Notes: generated by a model not told the origin, from the letters alone. Positions 8,452-17,900 are shown, numbered from the stretch's first letter. The stretch is DNA of 64,000 nucleotides from Raoultibacter phocaeensis (GCF_901411515.1 NZ_CABDUX010000002.1:1798001-1862000), one strand, 5' to 3'. Program-made: numbers and translations.

Positions 8452-9423
8452 TCAGTCGGTGAAATATTCGTTTCGAGCGGGCGCAAACCGCTTCAGCAAA
8501 AACTCGAACAGGAAAAACACGCCAAGCGTGACGAGCATGAACACGACGCCGTATGCGCTTGCGATCGTCCGATCGCCGCTTGCAAGATAGGGAAACATCA
8601 CGAGCGCGAACGTCTTCACCGTGCCGCCCCCGATCAAAAGCGTGAGGAAATACTGGGAAAACGAGGTGATGTAGGCAAGCGACGCAGCCGAAAGGAGCCC
8701 CGGTAAAAGCAGGGGAACCTGCACCTCGATAAGCGCCCGCACCGGCCCCGCTCCCGAAACGCGCGCCTGCTGTTCGAACCTGCGCCCCGCGGCAACGGTC
8801 ACCTCGCTCATGATGGTGATCGCGTAGGGCAAGGCGACGATGGTATGCGCGACGATGACGCCCCAAACCGTGTTCGCGAGCCCTGCACGGATGAAAATAA
8901 CCTGCACACCCATAGCGAACACGGTTGCAGGAATGAGAAACGGAAGCACCGTCGAAAATCGGAACAACTCCTTGCCGAAAAAGCGGTGAAATGCGAGCGC
9001 TCGGGCGGCCATAGCGGCGAACACCGTGGAGAGCGCGGCCACCGCGAGCGATATCCCGATGCTCACAAGCAGCACGCTTCCGAGATCGCTCGAGGTCACG
9101 AACAGCTCGACGATACCGCGATCGGAAAACGTTTGGGGCAGAAGCTCGGGCCACGGCCATGCACTCGTGAACGCCCACACCACGACGACAGCGAGCGGAA
9201 CGAGTACACATGCAAGATGCAGCGCAACGAACAGGGCTGCCACCCGTCGGCTGGATCGGCGCGAGCCCGCATGCCGCACGTTCGCCTTGGCTTCGGAGCC
9301 TGGCGAAGACGCCTGCCGCGCAGACGCTCCGTTCGCGCGCACATGCCGCACGTTCGCGCCGCCCTCAGCCGAGTGCCGCCCCGCGTGCTTCCGTACGTTT
9401 TCCTCCTTGCGCCCCTCGTCCAT
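8452..9423 (-). CDS. ABC transporter permease 2 (YnjC-like half)
   Basis: The 323-aa protein has about six membrane helices and the binding-protein-dependent transport motif EQQARVSGAGPVRAL, the EAA loop that contacts the ATPase. Before the first helix lies a 60-residue hydrophilic leader with imperfect repeats (NVRKHAGR, NVRHVRAN, NVRHAGSR), unusual for this family. AGGAAG precedes the ATG at 9423, and only one base separates it from the stop of the other permease. It pairs with that permease to form the channel. Confidence 0.92.
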   Translation of the reverse strand: MDEGRKEENVRKHAGRHSAEGGANVRHVRANGASARQASSPGSEAKANVRHAGSRRSSRRVAALFVALHLACVLVPLAVVVVWAFTSAWPWPELLPQTFSDRGIVELFVTSSDLGSVLLVSIGISLAVAALSTVFAAMAARALAFHRFFGKELFRFSTVLPFLIPATVFAMGVQVIFIRAGLANTVWGVIVAHTIVALPYAITIMSEVTVAAGRRFEQQARVSGAGPVRALIEVQVPLLLPGLLSAASLAYITSFSQYFLTLLIGGGTVKTFALVMFPYLASGDRTIASAYGVVFMLVTLGVFFLFEFLLKRFAPARNEYFTD

Positions 9424-9424
9424 C

Positions 9425-10300
9425 TCAGCGCTTCCTTTCACGCTGCAGCACGACAAAGTACGCGATGGCGAGAACCGTGCACACGAGCACCATGATGCCG
9501 TTGATGGCCATCGCGTAGGATCGGTTCAAGATATCGGGATTCTGGAATTCCAGGTACGCGAGCACGGGAATGGCTTTCGGCAGCGTCGGACCCAGCAGAA
9601 ACGGCACTTCGTACGCACCGAACGAGAAAGCGAACACGATGAGGAACGCCTTTGCAAGCGCCCCTTTGCACAGAGGGAGCGTGATGGTGAAGAAGCTTCT
9701 GATCGCCGACGCCCCGAGCGTGCGTGCCGCCTCGCCGAAGCGGTCGGACACGTTCGCCATGATGGTGATCGTGCAAAACGCTACGAACGGGATCTCCTTC
9801 CAAAGGTAGACGAGCACGATGCCCCACCCGCTCGGATCGCCCACAACCGAGGGGAAACCGCCGATGCCCTCGATGAGTCCGAGCGCGTAGAGCACGCGCG
9901 GAACAAGTCCGGTGCCCGCAAACAGCGAAACCACGAACAGCACCACGAGCGTGTGCGCGGTCATAAGCGGGATGCTGACACCGAGCACCTGTAGCGCCCG
10001 AGAAGACGAGAGCCGCACGAGCGCGGCCGAGAGCGCGATGCCGCCCACGACCGCAAGCGCCGAGGAGACCGCCGAAACATACAAGCTGAAACCGAGCGAC
10101 GCCGTGAAATCGGGACGGCCGAGCGCCTCGAGGTAGTACTGCGCGGTGAATTCGGTCTTGCCGAGAAACGGCATGATGCCGAAGCCCTGCAGCACGCCGT
10201 TCACCACGCCGTACAAAAACACGAGCACGAGCACCACGGTGGGGGCGATGAGCGCATAGGGGGCCAGAGCGCTTTTGATCTTACGTCCGCACACCGACAT
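9425..10300 (-). CDS. ABC transporter permease 1
   Basis: This 291-aa integral membrane protein has about six helices and the EAA-type loop GEAARTLGASAIRSF. It belongs to the inner-membrane permeases of the spermidine/thiamine/sulfate importer group. AAAGGA precedes the ATG at 10300 by 9 bases. A longer open frame upstream begins in non-hydrophobic Arg-rich sequence and was not used. It is the second gene of the importer operon, downstream of the binding protein. Confidence 0.92.
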   Translation of the reverse strand: MSVCGRKIKSALAPYALIAPTVVLVLVFLYGVVNGVLQGFGIMPFLGKTEFTAQYYLEALGRPDFTASLGFSLYVSAVSSALAVVGGIALSAALVRLSSSRALQVLGVSIPLMTAHTLVVLFVVSLFAGTGLVPRVLYALGLIEGIGGFPSVVGDPSGWGIVLVYLWKEIPFVAFCTITIMANVSDRFGEAARTLGASAIRSFFTITLPLCKGALAKAFLIVFAFSFGAYEVPFLLGPTLPKAIPVLAYLEFQNPDILNRSYAMAINGIMVLVCTVLAIAYFVVLQRERKR

Positions 10301-10461
10301 CCCGTCGTCCTTTCTGTTCGTCCACCGATGAAATGACGAGCCCGCAGCATGCTGCCGCGGGTTCGTATGCGCCCTTCGAGCCGCCGTATGCGAAGCGCCG
10401 AAGCCCAAAGGACGACAGCGCGCATAGGCGTGTTGGGTTCGCTACCAGTATAGCGGCAATG

Positions 10462-11802
10462 TCACGCGCCGATAACCTCTTCGAGCCACAACTGCTCGAT
10501 GAGGGAAATCACCGGACCTGCTGCCTCGACGATACGATGATCCAAAAGCTCTTCGATCGGCAGCTGCGTCACGCCGAGTGGAACGTCTTCGAACGCTGCG
10601 CGGTCGGCCTCGGGAAGCTTGTCCATGTCGAGCACGCTGATGTTCGTGAGTTCCTCGTACTGGGAAAGCTGCATTTCAGGGGAGATGATCTCGTTGATGG
10701 CTACGAGCGCGGCCGCTTTGTTTGTCGCGTTCTTGGCGATGGCCATGAAGTTCGAGTTGCCCACCGTACCGGTTTCGAAGATGAACGAGCGCGTGGTATC
10801 GGGCAGGGTCCCGTTTTTCACGAGCGCCTCGGGAGCGCCGTAGCCCATGTTCATCACGAGCTCGCCGTCGGCGTACATCGTGTCGACCGTGGCGGCGTCG
10901 GCCGGAAACGTCGCACCGGCCTTCCAGAGATACGGGTTGAGCGAGCGCAGGTACGCAAGGCCCGGATCGATGATGGCCTTGACCGACTCGGCGGTAGGAT
11001 TCTCCATCGACGAGAGCTTCTCGAACTCGTCTTTTCCGATCACGCCCGCGATAAGACACGAGATGAAGGCCGTTCCCGCAAAGTCGCCCGGCTCGGGGTA
11101 CGTCACCCGGCCTTCATGCTCCCGGCAAAACGCAAGGAACTCATCGGGGTTCTTCGGCGTCTCCGAAACCACCGCCGAATCCACCCACATCTGCATCTGC
11201 GCCTTACCGTACGGTGCTTCGTAGCCCTCGACCGGCGAACCGAAGTCGTAGAGGACTTCAGGGCTATCCGCGTCGATGTAGTCGTTGAAGTTGGGAAGGT
11301 ACTGCGTGAACGGGCCCCACAGATAGCCGTTCTCCTTCGTCGAGTAGAAGTTCTCGCCGTTGATCCAAATGAAATCGATGCTGCCTGCCTCGACGCCGGC
11401 CTGCATCTCGCCCGAGAGCTTCGTGAGGATGTCGTTGATGTCCATGCCGACGAGGTTCAAGGTGACGTCGTACTTCTCTTTGAGCGCCGGTGCGAGCACG
11501 GTTGCGATCCAAGTGTTGCGCGGCTCCGAGCCGCCCCAGCCGTACCATGATACCGTCTGACCCTTCGCCGCTTCGAGGACGGCGTTCCAGTCGGCGTACT
11601 CGACATCCTGCGCCGCATCGCCCGAGCCCGAGCCGTCCGATCCGCCCGAGCATCCCGCAAGCGCCGACCCGAACACAAGCGTCGCCGCTGCCGTCGACGC
11701 CACCGCAACGAACCTGCGCCGCGAAAGCGGTTTCAGCTCCCGCATATCCCCTGCCCGATTCGCTGCTGCTCCACTTCTGTCATACTTTTTCTCGACCGCC
11801 AT
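10462..11802 (-). CDS. YnjB-family ABC transporter substrate-binding lipoprotein
   Basis: The 446-aa protein starts with a twin-arginine motif (LSRRRFVAV) and a lipobox (ALAGC), so it is predicted to be exported folded and lipid-anchored. The mature part contains WYGWGGSEPRNTWI and SIDFIWINGENF, which closely resemble the E. coli YnjB signature; YnjBCD is a poorly characterised importer often grouped with thiamine transporters. GGAAGGGAG precedes the ATG at 11802. It is the first gene of the leftward importer operon and captures the ligand. The ligand is unknown; the divergent nucleoside hydrolase and downstream kinase argue for a nucleoside- or vitamin-like molecule. Confidence 0.92.
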   Translation of the reverse strand: MAVEKKYDRSGAAANRAGDMRELKPLSRRRFVAVASTAAATLVFGSALAGCSGGSDGSGSGDAAQDVEYADWNAVLEAAKGQTVSWYGWGGSEPRNTWIATVLAPALKEKYDVTLNLVGMDINDILTKLSGEMQAGVEAGSIDFIWINGENFYSTKENGYLWGPFTQYLPNFNDYIDADSPEVLYDFGSPVEGYEAPYGKAQMQMWVDSAVVSETPKNPDEFLAFCREHEGRVTYPEPGDFAGTAFISCLIAGVIGKDEFEKLSSMENPTAESVKAIIDPGLAYLRSLNPYLWKAGATFPADAATVDTMYADGELVMNMGYGAPEALVKNGTLPDTTRSFIFETGTVGNSNFMAIAKNATNKAAALVAINEIISPEMQLSQYEELTNISVLDMDKLPEADRAAFEDVPLGVTQLPIEELLDHRIVEAAGPVISLIEQLWLEEVIGA

Positions 11803-11912
11803 GCATGCTCCCTTCCGTGCACGCTGTCCAGCATCGCTTCGGCAGACGAACCGCCGTGCGCGAAACCGCGCGCATCGCTCTTCTCAAACCATACGGAATA
11901 GTCTACTATAAG

Positions 11913-11939
11913 ATTATATCTATTAGTTGTAACTTGCAA
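11913..11939 (-). promoter_or_regulatory. Candidate promoter of the YnjB-type importer operon
   Basis: On the minus strand, TTGCAA (11934-11939) and TATAAT (11913-11918) are 15 bases apart in a short AT-rich patch between the divergent importer and nucleoside hydrolase genes. The spacing is below the optimum of 17. The same patch probably also contains the rightward promoter of the hydrolase, so the two units may be co-regulated. Confidence 0.35.
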
Positions 11940-11964
11940 GCTGATTTTCGCAAACGGAGGCATC

Positions 11965-12936
11965 ATGGACATTGGGCAGCGCGCCGCCAAACGCATCATC
12001 TTCGATTCCGACACGACGATGGGCCTTGCCGACTGCGACGTGGACGACGGATTGGCCATCCTGTTCGCAATGGGATATGCCGCGTGCGTCGCAGAAAGCG
12101 GTGGCAGCGGGTCTGCCGTGTGCGCTGGGAACAGCACCATCGAGGGCATCTGCGCAAGCTATGGCAACAACACGCTTGATGCGGTGTACGAAAACACACA
12201 CGCCCTCGCACAAGCGTTCCACCTCGACGTGCCCGTCTGCAAGGGGGCGCCCGACAAGGACCACCCCGCCTCCGAAGCCGCCTACTTCATCGTAGAGCGC
12301 GCGCACGCGAACCCCGGCGAGCTTTCGCTTGCCGTCACGGGATCGACCACGAACCTCAAAGGCGCGCTCGCCCTCGACCCAGACGTGCTTTCGCTCTACC
12401 GCGAAGTCGTGCTCATGGGCGGCATCACGCAAACGCTCGCGTTCAACGGCACGATCATGGACGAGCTGAACCTTTCATGCGACCCCGAGGCCACGGCGAT
12501 GATCTTCGAGGCTGCCGCACGCGGCGCGAACGTCGTCGTCGCAACCGCGAACAATTGCCTGCCCGCGACGTTTCGACGCGACGAGTTCCTTGAGCGCATA
12601 GCGACCGATCGCGAGGGGGGCGGCGTGGTCCGAAAGCTCTGCACCTCGTGGTTCGACACCATGAAACGCTGGTACGGCCTCGACGAATTCTGCTGCTGGG
12701 ATGTGCTCGTACCGGCCTACATACTCATGCCGGAGCTTTTCGAGAGCGACCCGTTCGATGTCGTGATCGATCCGCGCCTGCTTAAAGCAGGCTTCCTCGA
12801 ACCCGGCTTTAAGGGGGTGCCGACCGCACGCATTGCAACGCCGCGCATCGCCGACGCGAAGCGCTTTTGCGAAACCGCCTATCGTCTGTGGGGGCAAGCT
12901 ATCGCCTCAATCGAGGAGCAGGACCCTTTGCGTTGA
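11965..12936 (+). CDS. Inosine/uridine-preferring nucleoside hydrolase family protein
   Basis: The 323-aa product matches the nucleoside hydrolase fold. The N-terminal aspartate cluster reads DSDTTM then DCDVDDGLAI, the variant form with extra residues between the first Asp and the DVDDGLA calcium-binding part. VTGSTTNLKGAL, LMGGIT and SCDPEA follow in the expected order. The enzyme would hydrolyse the N-glycosidic bond of a ribonucleoside or similar substrate in the cytoplasm. GGAGG lies 6 bases before the ATG. It is transcribed divergently from the YnjB-type importer with 162 bases between, which suggests that it acts on the imported compound. Confidence 0.9.
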   Translation: MDIGQRAAKRIIFDSDTTMGLADCDVDDGLAILFAMGYAACVAESGGSGSAVCAGNSTIEGICASYGNNTLDAVYENTHALAQAFHLDVPVCKGAPDKDHPASEAAYFIVERAHANPGELSLAVTGSTTNLKGALALDPDVLSLYREVVLMGGITQTLAFNGTIMDELNLSCDPEATAMIFEAAARGANVVVATANNCLPATFRRDEFLERIATDREGGGVVRKLCTSWFDTMKRWYGLDEFCCWDVLVPAYILMPELFESDPFDVVIDPRLLKAGFLEPGFKGVPTARIATPRIADAKRFCETAYRLWGQAIASIEEQDPLR

Positions 12937-13055
12937 GCACTTTGTGATACCATAGCGCAATCACAACACATCGAACCGAAAGCGCACTGCCGCAAGACGA
13001 GACGCGCCTTGGGTTCTCAGAGCAAACGCCTGTAAGGCGGAAGAAAGAAGGAGTC

Positions 13056-13916
13056 ATGGCAGAAGAAGAATGCACGCACGAATGCTCCGGCTGCGGGGTA
13101 TCCGATTGCGGGGATCGCTCGCAGCCGGTCGATCACACGCTCAAGCCCAACGACCGCTCGACCATCAAACACGTCATCGGCGTCGTTTCGGGCAAGGGAG
13201 GCGTCGGCAAATCGCTCGTGACGAGCCTGCTCGCCAGCACCATGCAGAAGAAGGGGCTGCGTGTGGGCATCCTCGACGCCGACGTGACGGGACCTTCGAT
13301 TCCCAAGGCTTTCGGCATCACCAATCCGCTTTCGGCCGACGCTGACGGGATTTTACCCGCTCAGACCCAAAGCGGCATCAAGGTCATCTCCACCAACCTC
13401 ATGCTTCCCGAAGACGACATGCCCGTCGCATGGCGCGGCCCGGTCGTCTCGAACGCCGTTCGCCAGTTCTTCAACGAGGTGAACTGGGGCGAGATCGACT
13501 ATCTGTTCGTCGACATGCCTCCCGGAACTTCCGACGTGCTGCTCACCGTATTCCAATCGCTGCCCGTCGACGGCATCGTCACTGTGTCGGCCCCGCAGGA
13601 ACTCGTCGCGATGATCGTGGGCAAGGCGGTCAACATGGCCAAGAGCATGGAAGTGCCGATTCTCGGACTCGTGGAGAACATGGCGTACTTCGAATGCCCC
13701 GATTGCGGCAAGAAGCACTACATCTTCGGCGAGCCGCAGGGCAAAGAGGTCGCCGAGCGCTACGAGATCCCCGCATACGCCACCCTCCCGATCGACCCCG
13801 CGTTTGCGCACCTGTGCGATGCGGGCAAGGTCGAGGAATACGAGGTCGGCGATGCCCTCGACGCGATCGTCGAGCAGATCGAGAAGGCTGAGTGGAAAAA
13901 GCCCGAGCAGGCTTAG
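13056..13916 (+). CDS. Mrp/NBP35-family iron-sulfur cluster carrier ATPase
   Basis: This 286-aa P-loop protein begins with a Cys-rich segment (CTHECSGCGVSDCG) like the N-terminal cluster of NBP35/ApbC relatives. A deviant Walker A GKGGVGKS, DADVTGPS, the WRGPVVSNAV segment and DMPPGTSD follow, all diagnostic for Mrp proteins. A C-terminal CPDC may bind the transferred cluster. It assembles or carries 4Fe-4S clusters to apoproteins in the cytoplasm. AAGAAGGAG precedes the ATG. It appears monocistronic, ending in a strong terminator. Confidence 0.95.
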   Translation: MAEEECTHECSGCGVSDCGDRSQPVDHTLKPNDRSTIKHVIGVVSGKGGVGKSLVTSLLASTMQKKGLRVGILDADVTGPSIPKAFGITNPLSADADGILPAQTQSGIKVISTNLMLPEDDMPVAWRGPVVSNAVRQFFNEVNWGEIDYLFVDMPPGTSDVLLTVFQSLPVDGIVTVSAPQELVAMIVGKAVNMAKSMEVPILGLVENMAYFECPDCGKKHYIFGEPQGKEVAERYEIPAYATLPIDPAFAHLCDAGKVEEYEVGDALDAIVEQIEKAEWKKPEQA

Positions 13917-13941
13917 GCTTCTCGTCTACAACCAGAGGTGT

Positions 13942-13981
13942 AGCCCACGCGGTTTCCCAAGCTGGCCGCGTGGGCTTTTTT
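13942..13981 (+). terminator. Rho-independent terminator of the Mrp gene
   Basis: AGCCCACGCGG (13942-13952) pairs perfectly with CCGCGTGGGCT (13966-13976), followed by a T run. It lies 26 bases after the Mrp stop codon. Confidence 0.9.
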
Positions 13982-14084
13982 GATTTCTCTGCTCGTTTCA
14001 AACTCCATCGGTTACTATAAAACAAGACCGTTTCGCCGTCCGCATGCCTTCACGCGGGCGCTTACCCATACAAGGAGCCGGACC

Positions 14085-15983
14085 ATGAGCAACAACACCG
14101 GAGCGCCTAACGAGCACCGTACGAACAACAAAGGGCTGAGCCGACGCGCGTTTCTGGGCCTCGGCGCAGCCGCAGCTGTAACCGCAGGCGCGGGTCTTGC
14201 GGGGTGCGCGCCTTCCGCTTCGGTATCCACAACCGCCGTCGATCCGTCTGATAGCGGCTCGACGGGAGCCGCCGGCATCGCGGCAAACGACACGTCGACG
14301 CCCGAGTTCCTTCAAATTCCCGATCCCATTCCGGAAAGCTCGCTCAAGGAGACCATCGAAGCCGATATCGTCATCATCGGGGCCGGCCTGTCGGGCTTGT
14401 GCGCGGCGCGGGCGGCCGTCGAAAACGGCGCAGAGCGCATCGTCGTCGTCGAGAAGGCCGATTCGTACCAGTACCGCTCAAACCAAGTGGGAACAGTCGG
14501 AGGCCAGGTGCAGGAAGCGCTTGAAATCGATGTGGACGGCAAAGCGGTGGTCTCGCAGCTTGCGAAAGAGTGCGGTTACCGGCCTAACATGCGGTTGCTG
14601 AAGCTTTGGGCCGATCATTCCGGGGCCGCCCTCGACTGGTTTCTCGAACCGTGCGCAGACGAGTACGTGCTGGAAGCCGAAAGCGATCCGTACGACGGCG
14701 AGAGCCTTTCCGTCCGCAAGCTTCACTGGCCCCATCCCGACACTGCGCACACCGAAAACGACTATTATCCCGTGTTCGACACGTGCCAGGCACTGCTTCC
14801 CGATCTTGGACCCTACCTGAAGGAAACGTACAAGATTTGCGCCGATGCGGGCGTCGAGTTCAGGTTCTCCAACTGGGCCCGCCAACTCGTGCGCGCCGAC
14901 GAAGGCAGAGGAAAAGTGGAATCGGTGATCGTGGTTGGCCTCGATGACGGATACCGCAGGATCAACGCCTCCAAAGCCGTCTTGCTCGCCACCGGCGATT
15001 ACTCTTCGAATACCGAAATGATGCAGTACTACGCAAGGTGGGCCTCCCGCTTCCAGAGCATCTTTCCCAACGTGGATGCAAAGGGCAACAAAACCAACAC
15101 GGGCGACGGACAGCGCATGGGCATGTGGATCGGCGCTAAGATGGAAGCCGGCCCGCACGCACCCATGACCCACCATCTCGGCGGCCCCTTGGGCGTAGAC
15201 GGGTTTCTGCTCGTCGACGTGTACGGCGAGCGCTTTATGAATGAAGACGTGGGAGGTCAGTGGCTGCAAAACCAGCTGTCGCGCCTGCCCGAGAAGAAGG
15301 CATGGCAGATCTTCGATTCCCGCTGGCCCGAGCAGATCGGGTTCATGGACACGGGCCATGGCAACGTGAACTGGTATGTGGAAAGCGGATCGGATGTACC
15401 GAACGGCTCGTACGGCAAGAACGCCTACATTGCCCACGAAAGCAGCGAGGACGGCAATACGCCCGGGTTCGATACCTATTTCGCCGAAGATGCAGAAGGC
15501 GTAACAGCGGACTCCTTGGCAGAGCTCGCCGTGAACATGGGCGTAGAGGCCGATGCGCTCGAGGCGACGATCACCCGCTACAACGAGCTTGCCGAAGCCG
15601 GTTCGGACGAGGACTTCAACAAACGGGCCGACCGCATGTTCCCCATCGCAGAGCCGCCTTTCTACGCTTATCCGATGACCGATACCGTGCTGCTCGTATG
15701 CATGGGCGGCCTTGTGACCAACACGAACTTCCAGGTGCTCGATGCCGAGGACGATTCGCTCATCGAAGGCCTGTACGCCGTCGGCAACTGCCAAGGCGGC
15801 CGCTTTCTCGTCGACTATCCTCTTGCCGCCCCGGGCATCAGCCATGGCATGGCCATCACACACGGCAAGCTCGTCGGAGAGCTGCTCGCAGGAAAGAAAA
15901 TCGGAAGCAGCGCGAGCACGGCAACGCTGCAGAACGCCGAAGCCGAAAAGGACGCAGAGGAACCGCCCGTCGAGAGCGTTTAG
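14085..15983 (+). CDS. Tat-exported FAD-dependent oxidoreductase (fumarate/urocanate reductase-like flavoprotein)
   Basis: The 632-aa protein has a twin-arginine signal (LSRRAFLGLG) followed by a lipobox-like LAGC. The dinucleotide-binding motif is IVIIGAGLSGL at about residue 96. The fumarate reductase/succinate dehydrogenase flavoprotein architecture follows, with the C-terminal FAD-contact region GLYAVGNCQGG. The usual GNRMPG-like segment near the end reads YPLAAPGISHG, so substrate contacts probably differ from true fumarate reductases. AAGGAG lies 7 bases before the ATG; an upstream open frame was ignored. No heme domain is present. Eggerthellaceae carry many such paralogues used as respiratory reductases for diverse organic acceptors; the substrate here is unknown. 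Confidence 0.92.
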   Translation: MSNNTGAPNEHRTNNKGLSRRAFLGLGAAAAVTAGAGLAGCAPSASVSTTAVDPSDSGSTGAAGIAANDTSTPEFLQIPDPIPESSLKETIEADIVIIGAGLSGLCAARAAVENGAERIVVVEKADSYQYRSNQVGTVGGQVQEALEIDVDGKAVVSQLAKECGYRPNMRLLKLWADHSGAALDWFLEPCADEYVLEAESDPYDGESLSVRKLHWPHPDTAHTENDYYPVFDTCQALLPDLGPYLKETYKICADAGVEFRFSNWARQLVRADEGRGKVESVIVVGLDDGYRRINASKAVLLATGDYSSNTEMMQYYARWASRFQSIFPNVDAKGNKTNTGDGQRMGMWIGAKMEAGPHAPMTHHLGGPLGVDGFLLVDVYGERFMNEDVGGQWLQNQLSRLPEKKAWQIFDSRWPEQIGFMDTGHGNVNWYVESGSDVPNGSYGKNAYIAHESSEDGNTPGFDTYFAEDAEGVTADSLAELAVNMGVEADALEATITRYNELAEAGSDEDFNKRADRMFPIAEPPFYAYPMTDTVLLVCMGGLVTNTNFQVLDAEDDSLIEGLYAVGNCQGGRFLVDYPLAAPGISHGMAITHGKLVGELLAGKKIGSSASTATLQNAEAEKDAEEPPVESV

Positions 15984-16014
15984 CGATTGCCGTGCGGCGC
16001 AGGTGTGCGCGCTT

Positions 16015-16503
16015 TTACGGGTGGATGTCGAAGTAGCCCGTCTGCTTGCGCACCTGCCAGGCGCACACGGCGAGCGAGATGATGAACAGCCCGCTTATGA
16101 GGCTGCTCGGATCGAGCGCACCTTGCGAGATACTGCTTGCAAGCGCCCATGCCGTTACGACGGCATCGATGAGCGCGATCCAGAAGAACAGCGCGATCTT
16201 CTGAGGATTCTTCGCACCGCGTATTCCTAAAAGGGCTACGACGACGTTGATGGCGGCACCCACCATGGCCGACACGCCGAGAAACTTGGCGAAGAACTGC
16301 GCATCGAGGTTTTCCCCGAAGCCTTTGATTCCCTTGAGCAGATCGGCGGGCACGAACCCCGAAAACGCGACGAGCAGGACGCCGAGCACCACTTCGAGCG
16401 CCGCCCACACGATCAAGACGATGCACAGTCTCCGCAGCCAAACCTGCCACGACGTCATCGGCTTCCCATCGGTCCCGATGGGAACCTTCTTTTCACTGCC
16501 CAT
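16015..16503 (-). CDS. Small polytopic membrane protein of unknown function
   Basis: The 162-aa product has four hydrophobic segments (about residues 22-45, 65-90, 98-118 and 132-150), a hydrophilic N-terminus and a short charged C-terminus. I do not recognise a family. Start choice is uncertain: ATG 16503 has only a weak AAGG nearby, and the open frame continues 31 codons upstream without a better signal. It converges with the FAD reductase gene, whose stop is 31 bases away. Confidence 0.7.
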   Translation of the reverse strand: MGSEKKVPIGTDGKPMTSWQVWLRRLCIVLIVWAALEVVLGVLLVAFSGFVPADLLKGIKGFGENLDAQFFAKFLGVSAMVGAAINVVVALLGIRGAKNPQKIALFFWIALIDAVVTAWALASSISQGALDPSSLISGLFIISLAVCAWQVRKQTGYFDIHP

Positions 16504-16731
16504 TACCTTGTCCGTCCGAGTCGATGCACTTACATGAAACGAACGGCTCCGTCCTATACGAAGCCGCGAAACTACCATATTAGTATACTGTACCAAGAAC
16601 AGCTGGCCGCAACGTCGAGCGAGGGTTACGGTTCCGTAACGGTGCCCTGGCGAGCTGCATGCGCCTGGAAACCAGCGGACTCAGAATCTGCTGTAACGGT
16701 GAAGGACCTTCGTTTCGCGCGAAATTAGGAC

Positions 16732-16759
16732 TTGACCGAGCACCTGAGTCAGGTATACT
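16732..16759 (+). promoter_or_regulatory. Promoter of tRNA-Ala
   Basis: TTGACC (16732-16737) and TATACT (16754-16759) are 16 bases apart, and the tRNA starts 17 bases after the -10 box. Confidence 0.75.
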
Positions 16760-16776
16760 GAATCTCGCACTTTTTC

Positions 16777-16852
16777 GGGGCCTTAGCTCAGCTGGGAGAG
16801 CGCATGGCTGGCAGCCATGAGGTCAGGGGTTCGATCCCCCTAGGCTCCACCA
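16777..16852 (+). tRNA. tRNA-Ala (anticodon GGC)
   Basis: The 76-base gene folds into a standard cloverleaf with acceptor GGGGCCT/AGGCTCC, anticodon stem CATGG/CCATG, loop CTGGCAG (anticodon GGC, codon GCC), T arm AGGGG TTCGATC CCCCT and an encoded CCA end. The acceptor stem contains the G3-U70 wobble pair that identifies alanine tRNAs. It has its own promoter and terminator. Confidence 0.97.
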
Positions 16853-16860
16853 GAGACAGT

Positions 16861-16898
16861 ACAAGCCGGATGATCGCTCATCCGGCTTGTTTTTTTTC
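16861..16898 (+). terminator. Terminator of tRNA-Ala
   Basis: ACAAGCCGGATGA pairs with TCATCCGGCTTGT around a TCGC loop, followed by a run of eight or more T. It begins 8 bases after the tRNA. Confidence 0.92.
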
Positions 16899-16917
16899 GA
16901 TACGGGTAGCACAGCCC

Positions 16918-17900
16918 TCACGTTTCGTAGATGCATTCCCCCAGAAGTCGGAAGTCGTAGCCCACCATGCTTGCGAGGCTCTGCCTGAACGCTTCACTTT
17001 TAAGGCTCTGCTGCACGGTACGCATACTGCGGTCGGTCGAAGGCTTCTTCGCTACCACGAGCACAAGCTGCTCGGTCTGGGCGGCAGGTAGTCGAGTCCT
17101 TTCACCTGGTGGTACACTTTCTCGATGCCGATGCCCACATCGGCATCCTTGCGGGCAATAAGCGACCCTTGTACGAGGGCCGACGATATCTCGCGGTCGT
17201 ACCCGGGTATCGCTTTCGGATCGGCTTCCATGATGCGCAACCGCTCATCGAGCAACACGCGTGCCGCCGAACCTCTCTCTCGGTTTGCTAGCACGGCCCC
17301 CGAACGCAGCAGATCGCTCCACGATCGCAGGCCGAGCGGGTTTCCCCGTTGCACGAGCAGCCCTTGCGTGTAGTAAGCCATCTGATATACCTTCACCGGC
17401 ATGCCGGGCAGAAGACGCTTGATGTAAGGAAGGTTGCACGATTCGCTTGAGCTGTCCCACAGGCTCACCGCTGCTGCATCGAGGTATCCGAAGTACAGAT
17501 CGACGAGCGCTTGGTAACTGTTCTGATAACTACGTACGACATGGACGCCCATCTCGGCGAGACACGAGCAGAGGCCATCCACCATGGCGTCCGACCCCCC
17601 GAGTAAAAACGCGTCAGACGTTGTTCTCGGAATACGGTTGCCGATACCCGAAACAGGCGGAACCCACTTCGCAGTACCTACCGATTGCGTCAACCGCGCC
17701 GCAGTCGGGGGTTTTCCAGCTGAGTCTTGATGAGACTGCGCGATGTAGGCTTGCACATCGTCGAGGGTGAAGCGCAGCTTGCGGCCGACTTTGTACGACG
17801 CGAGCTTCCCTTCTTTGGCAAGGCTGTACACGGTGTTCTTGCTCACATCGAGCATGCGCGCAACATCGTCGGCTACTAAAGCTTTATGCGTGTATTCCAT
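16918..17900 (-). pseudogene. Frameshifted HTH (excisionase-type) plus periplasmic-binding-like-domain regulator
   Basis: The N-terminus is a MerR/excisionase-type helix-turn-helix (VARMLDVSKNTVYSLAKEG, KVGRKLRF). A type-2 periplasmic-binding-like domain follows with YFGYLDAAAVS, YYTQGLLVQRGNP and DVGIGIEKV, as in regulators linked to molybdate metabolism. The frame hits TAG at 17052, but from about 17080 a second frame continues with QTEQLVLVVAKKP and on to GYDFRLLGECIYET, stopping at 16918. This is exactly the expected family C-terminus. The break lies at a GGG run at 17079-17081, so one base is missing there. It could be a real recent mutation or a sequencing error. Intact length would be about 327 aa. 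It is divergent from the molbindin gene and probably regulated it. Confidence 0.85.

Noticed and set aside
14478-15863. 461-codon leftward frame
   Set aside because: Antisense to the Tat-exported FAD reductase, whose flavin motifs and ribosome site are clear.
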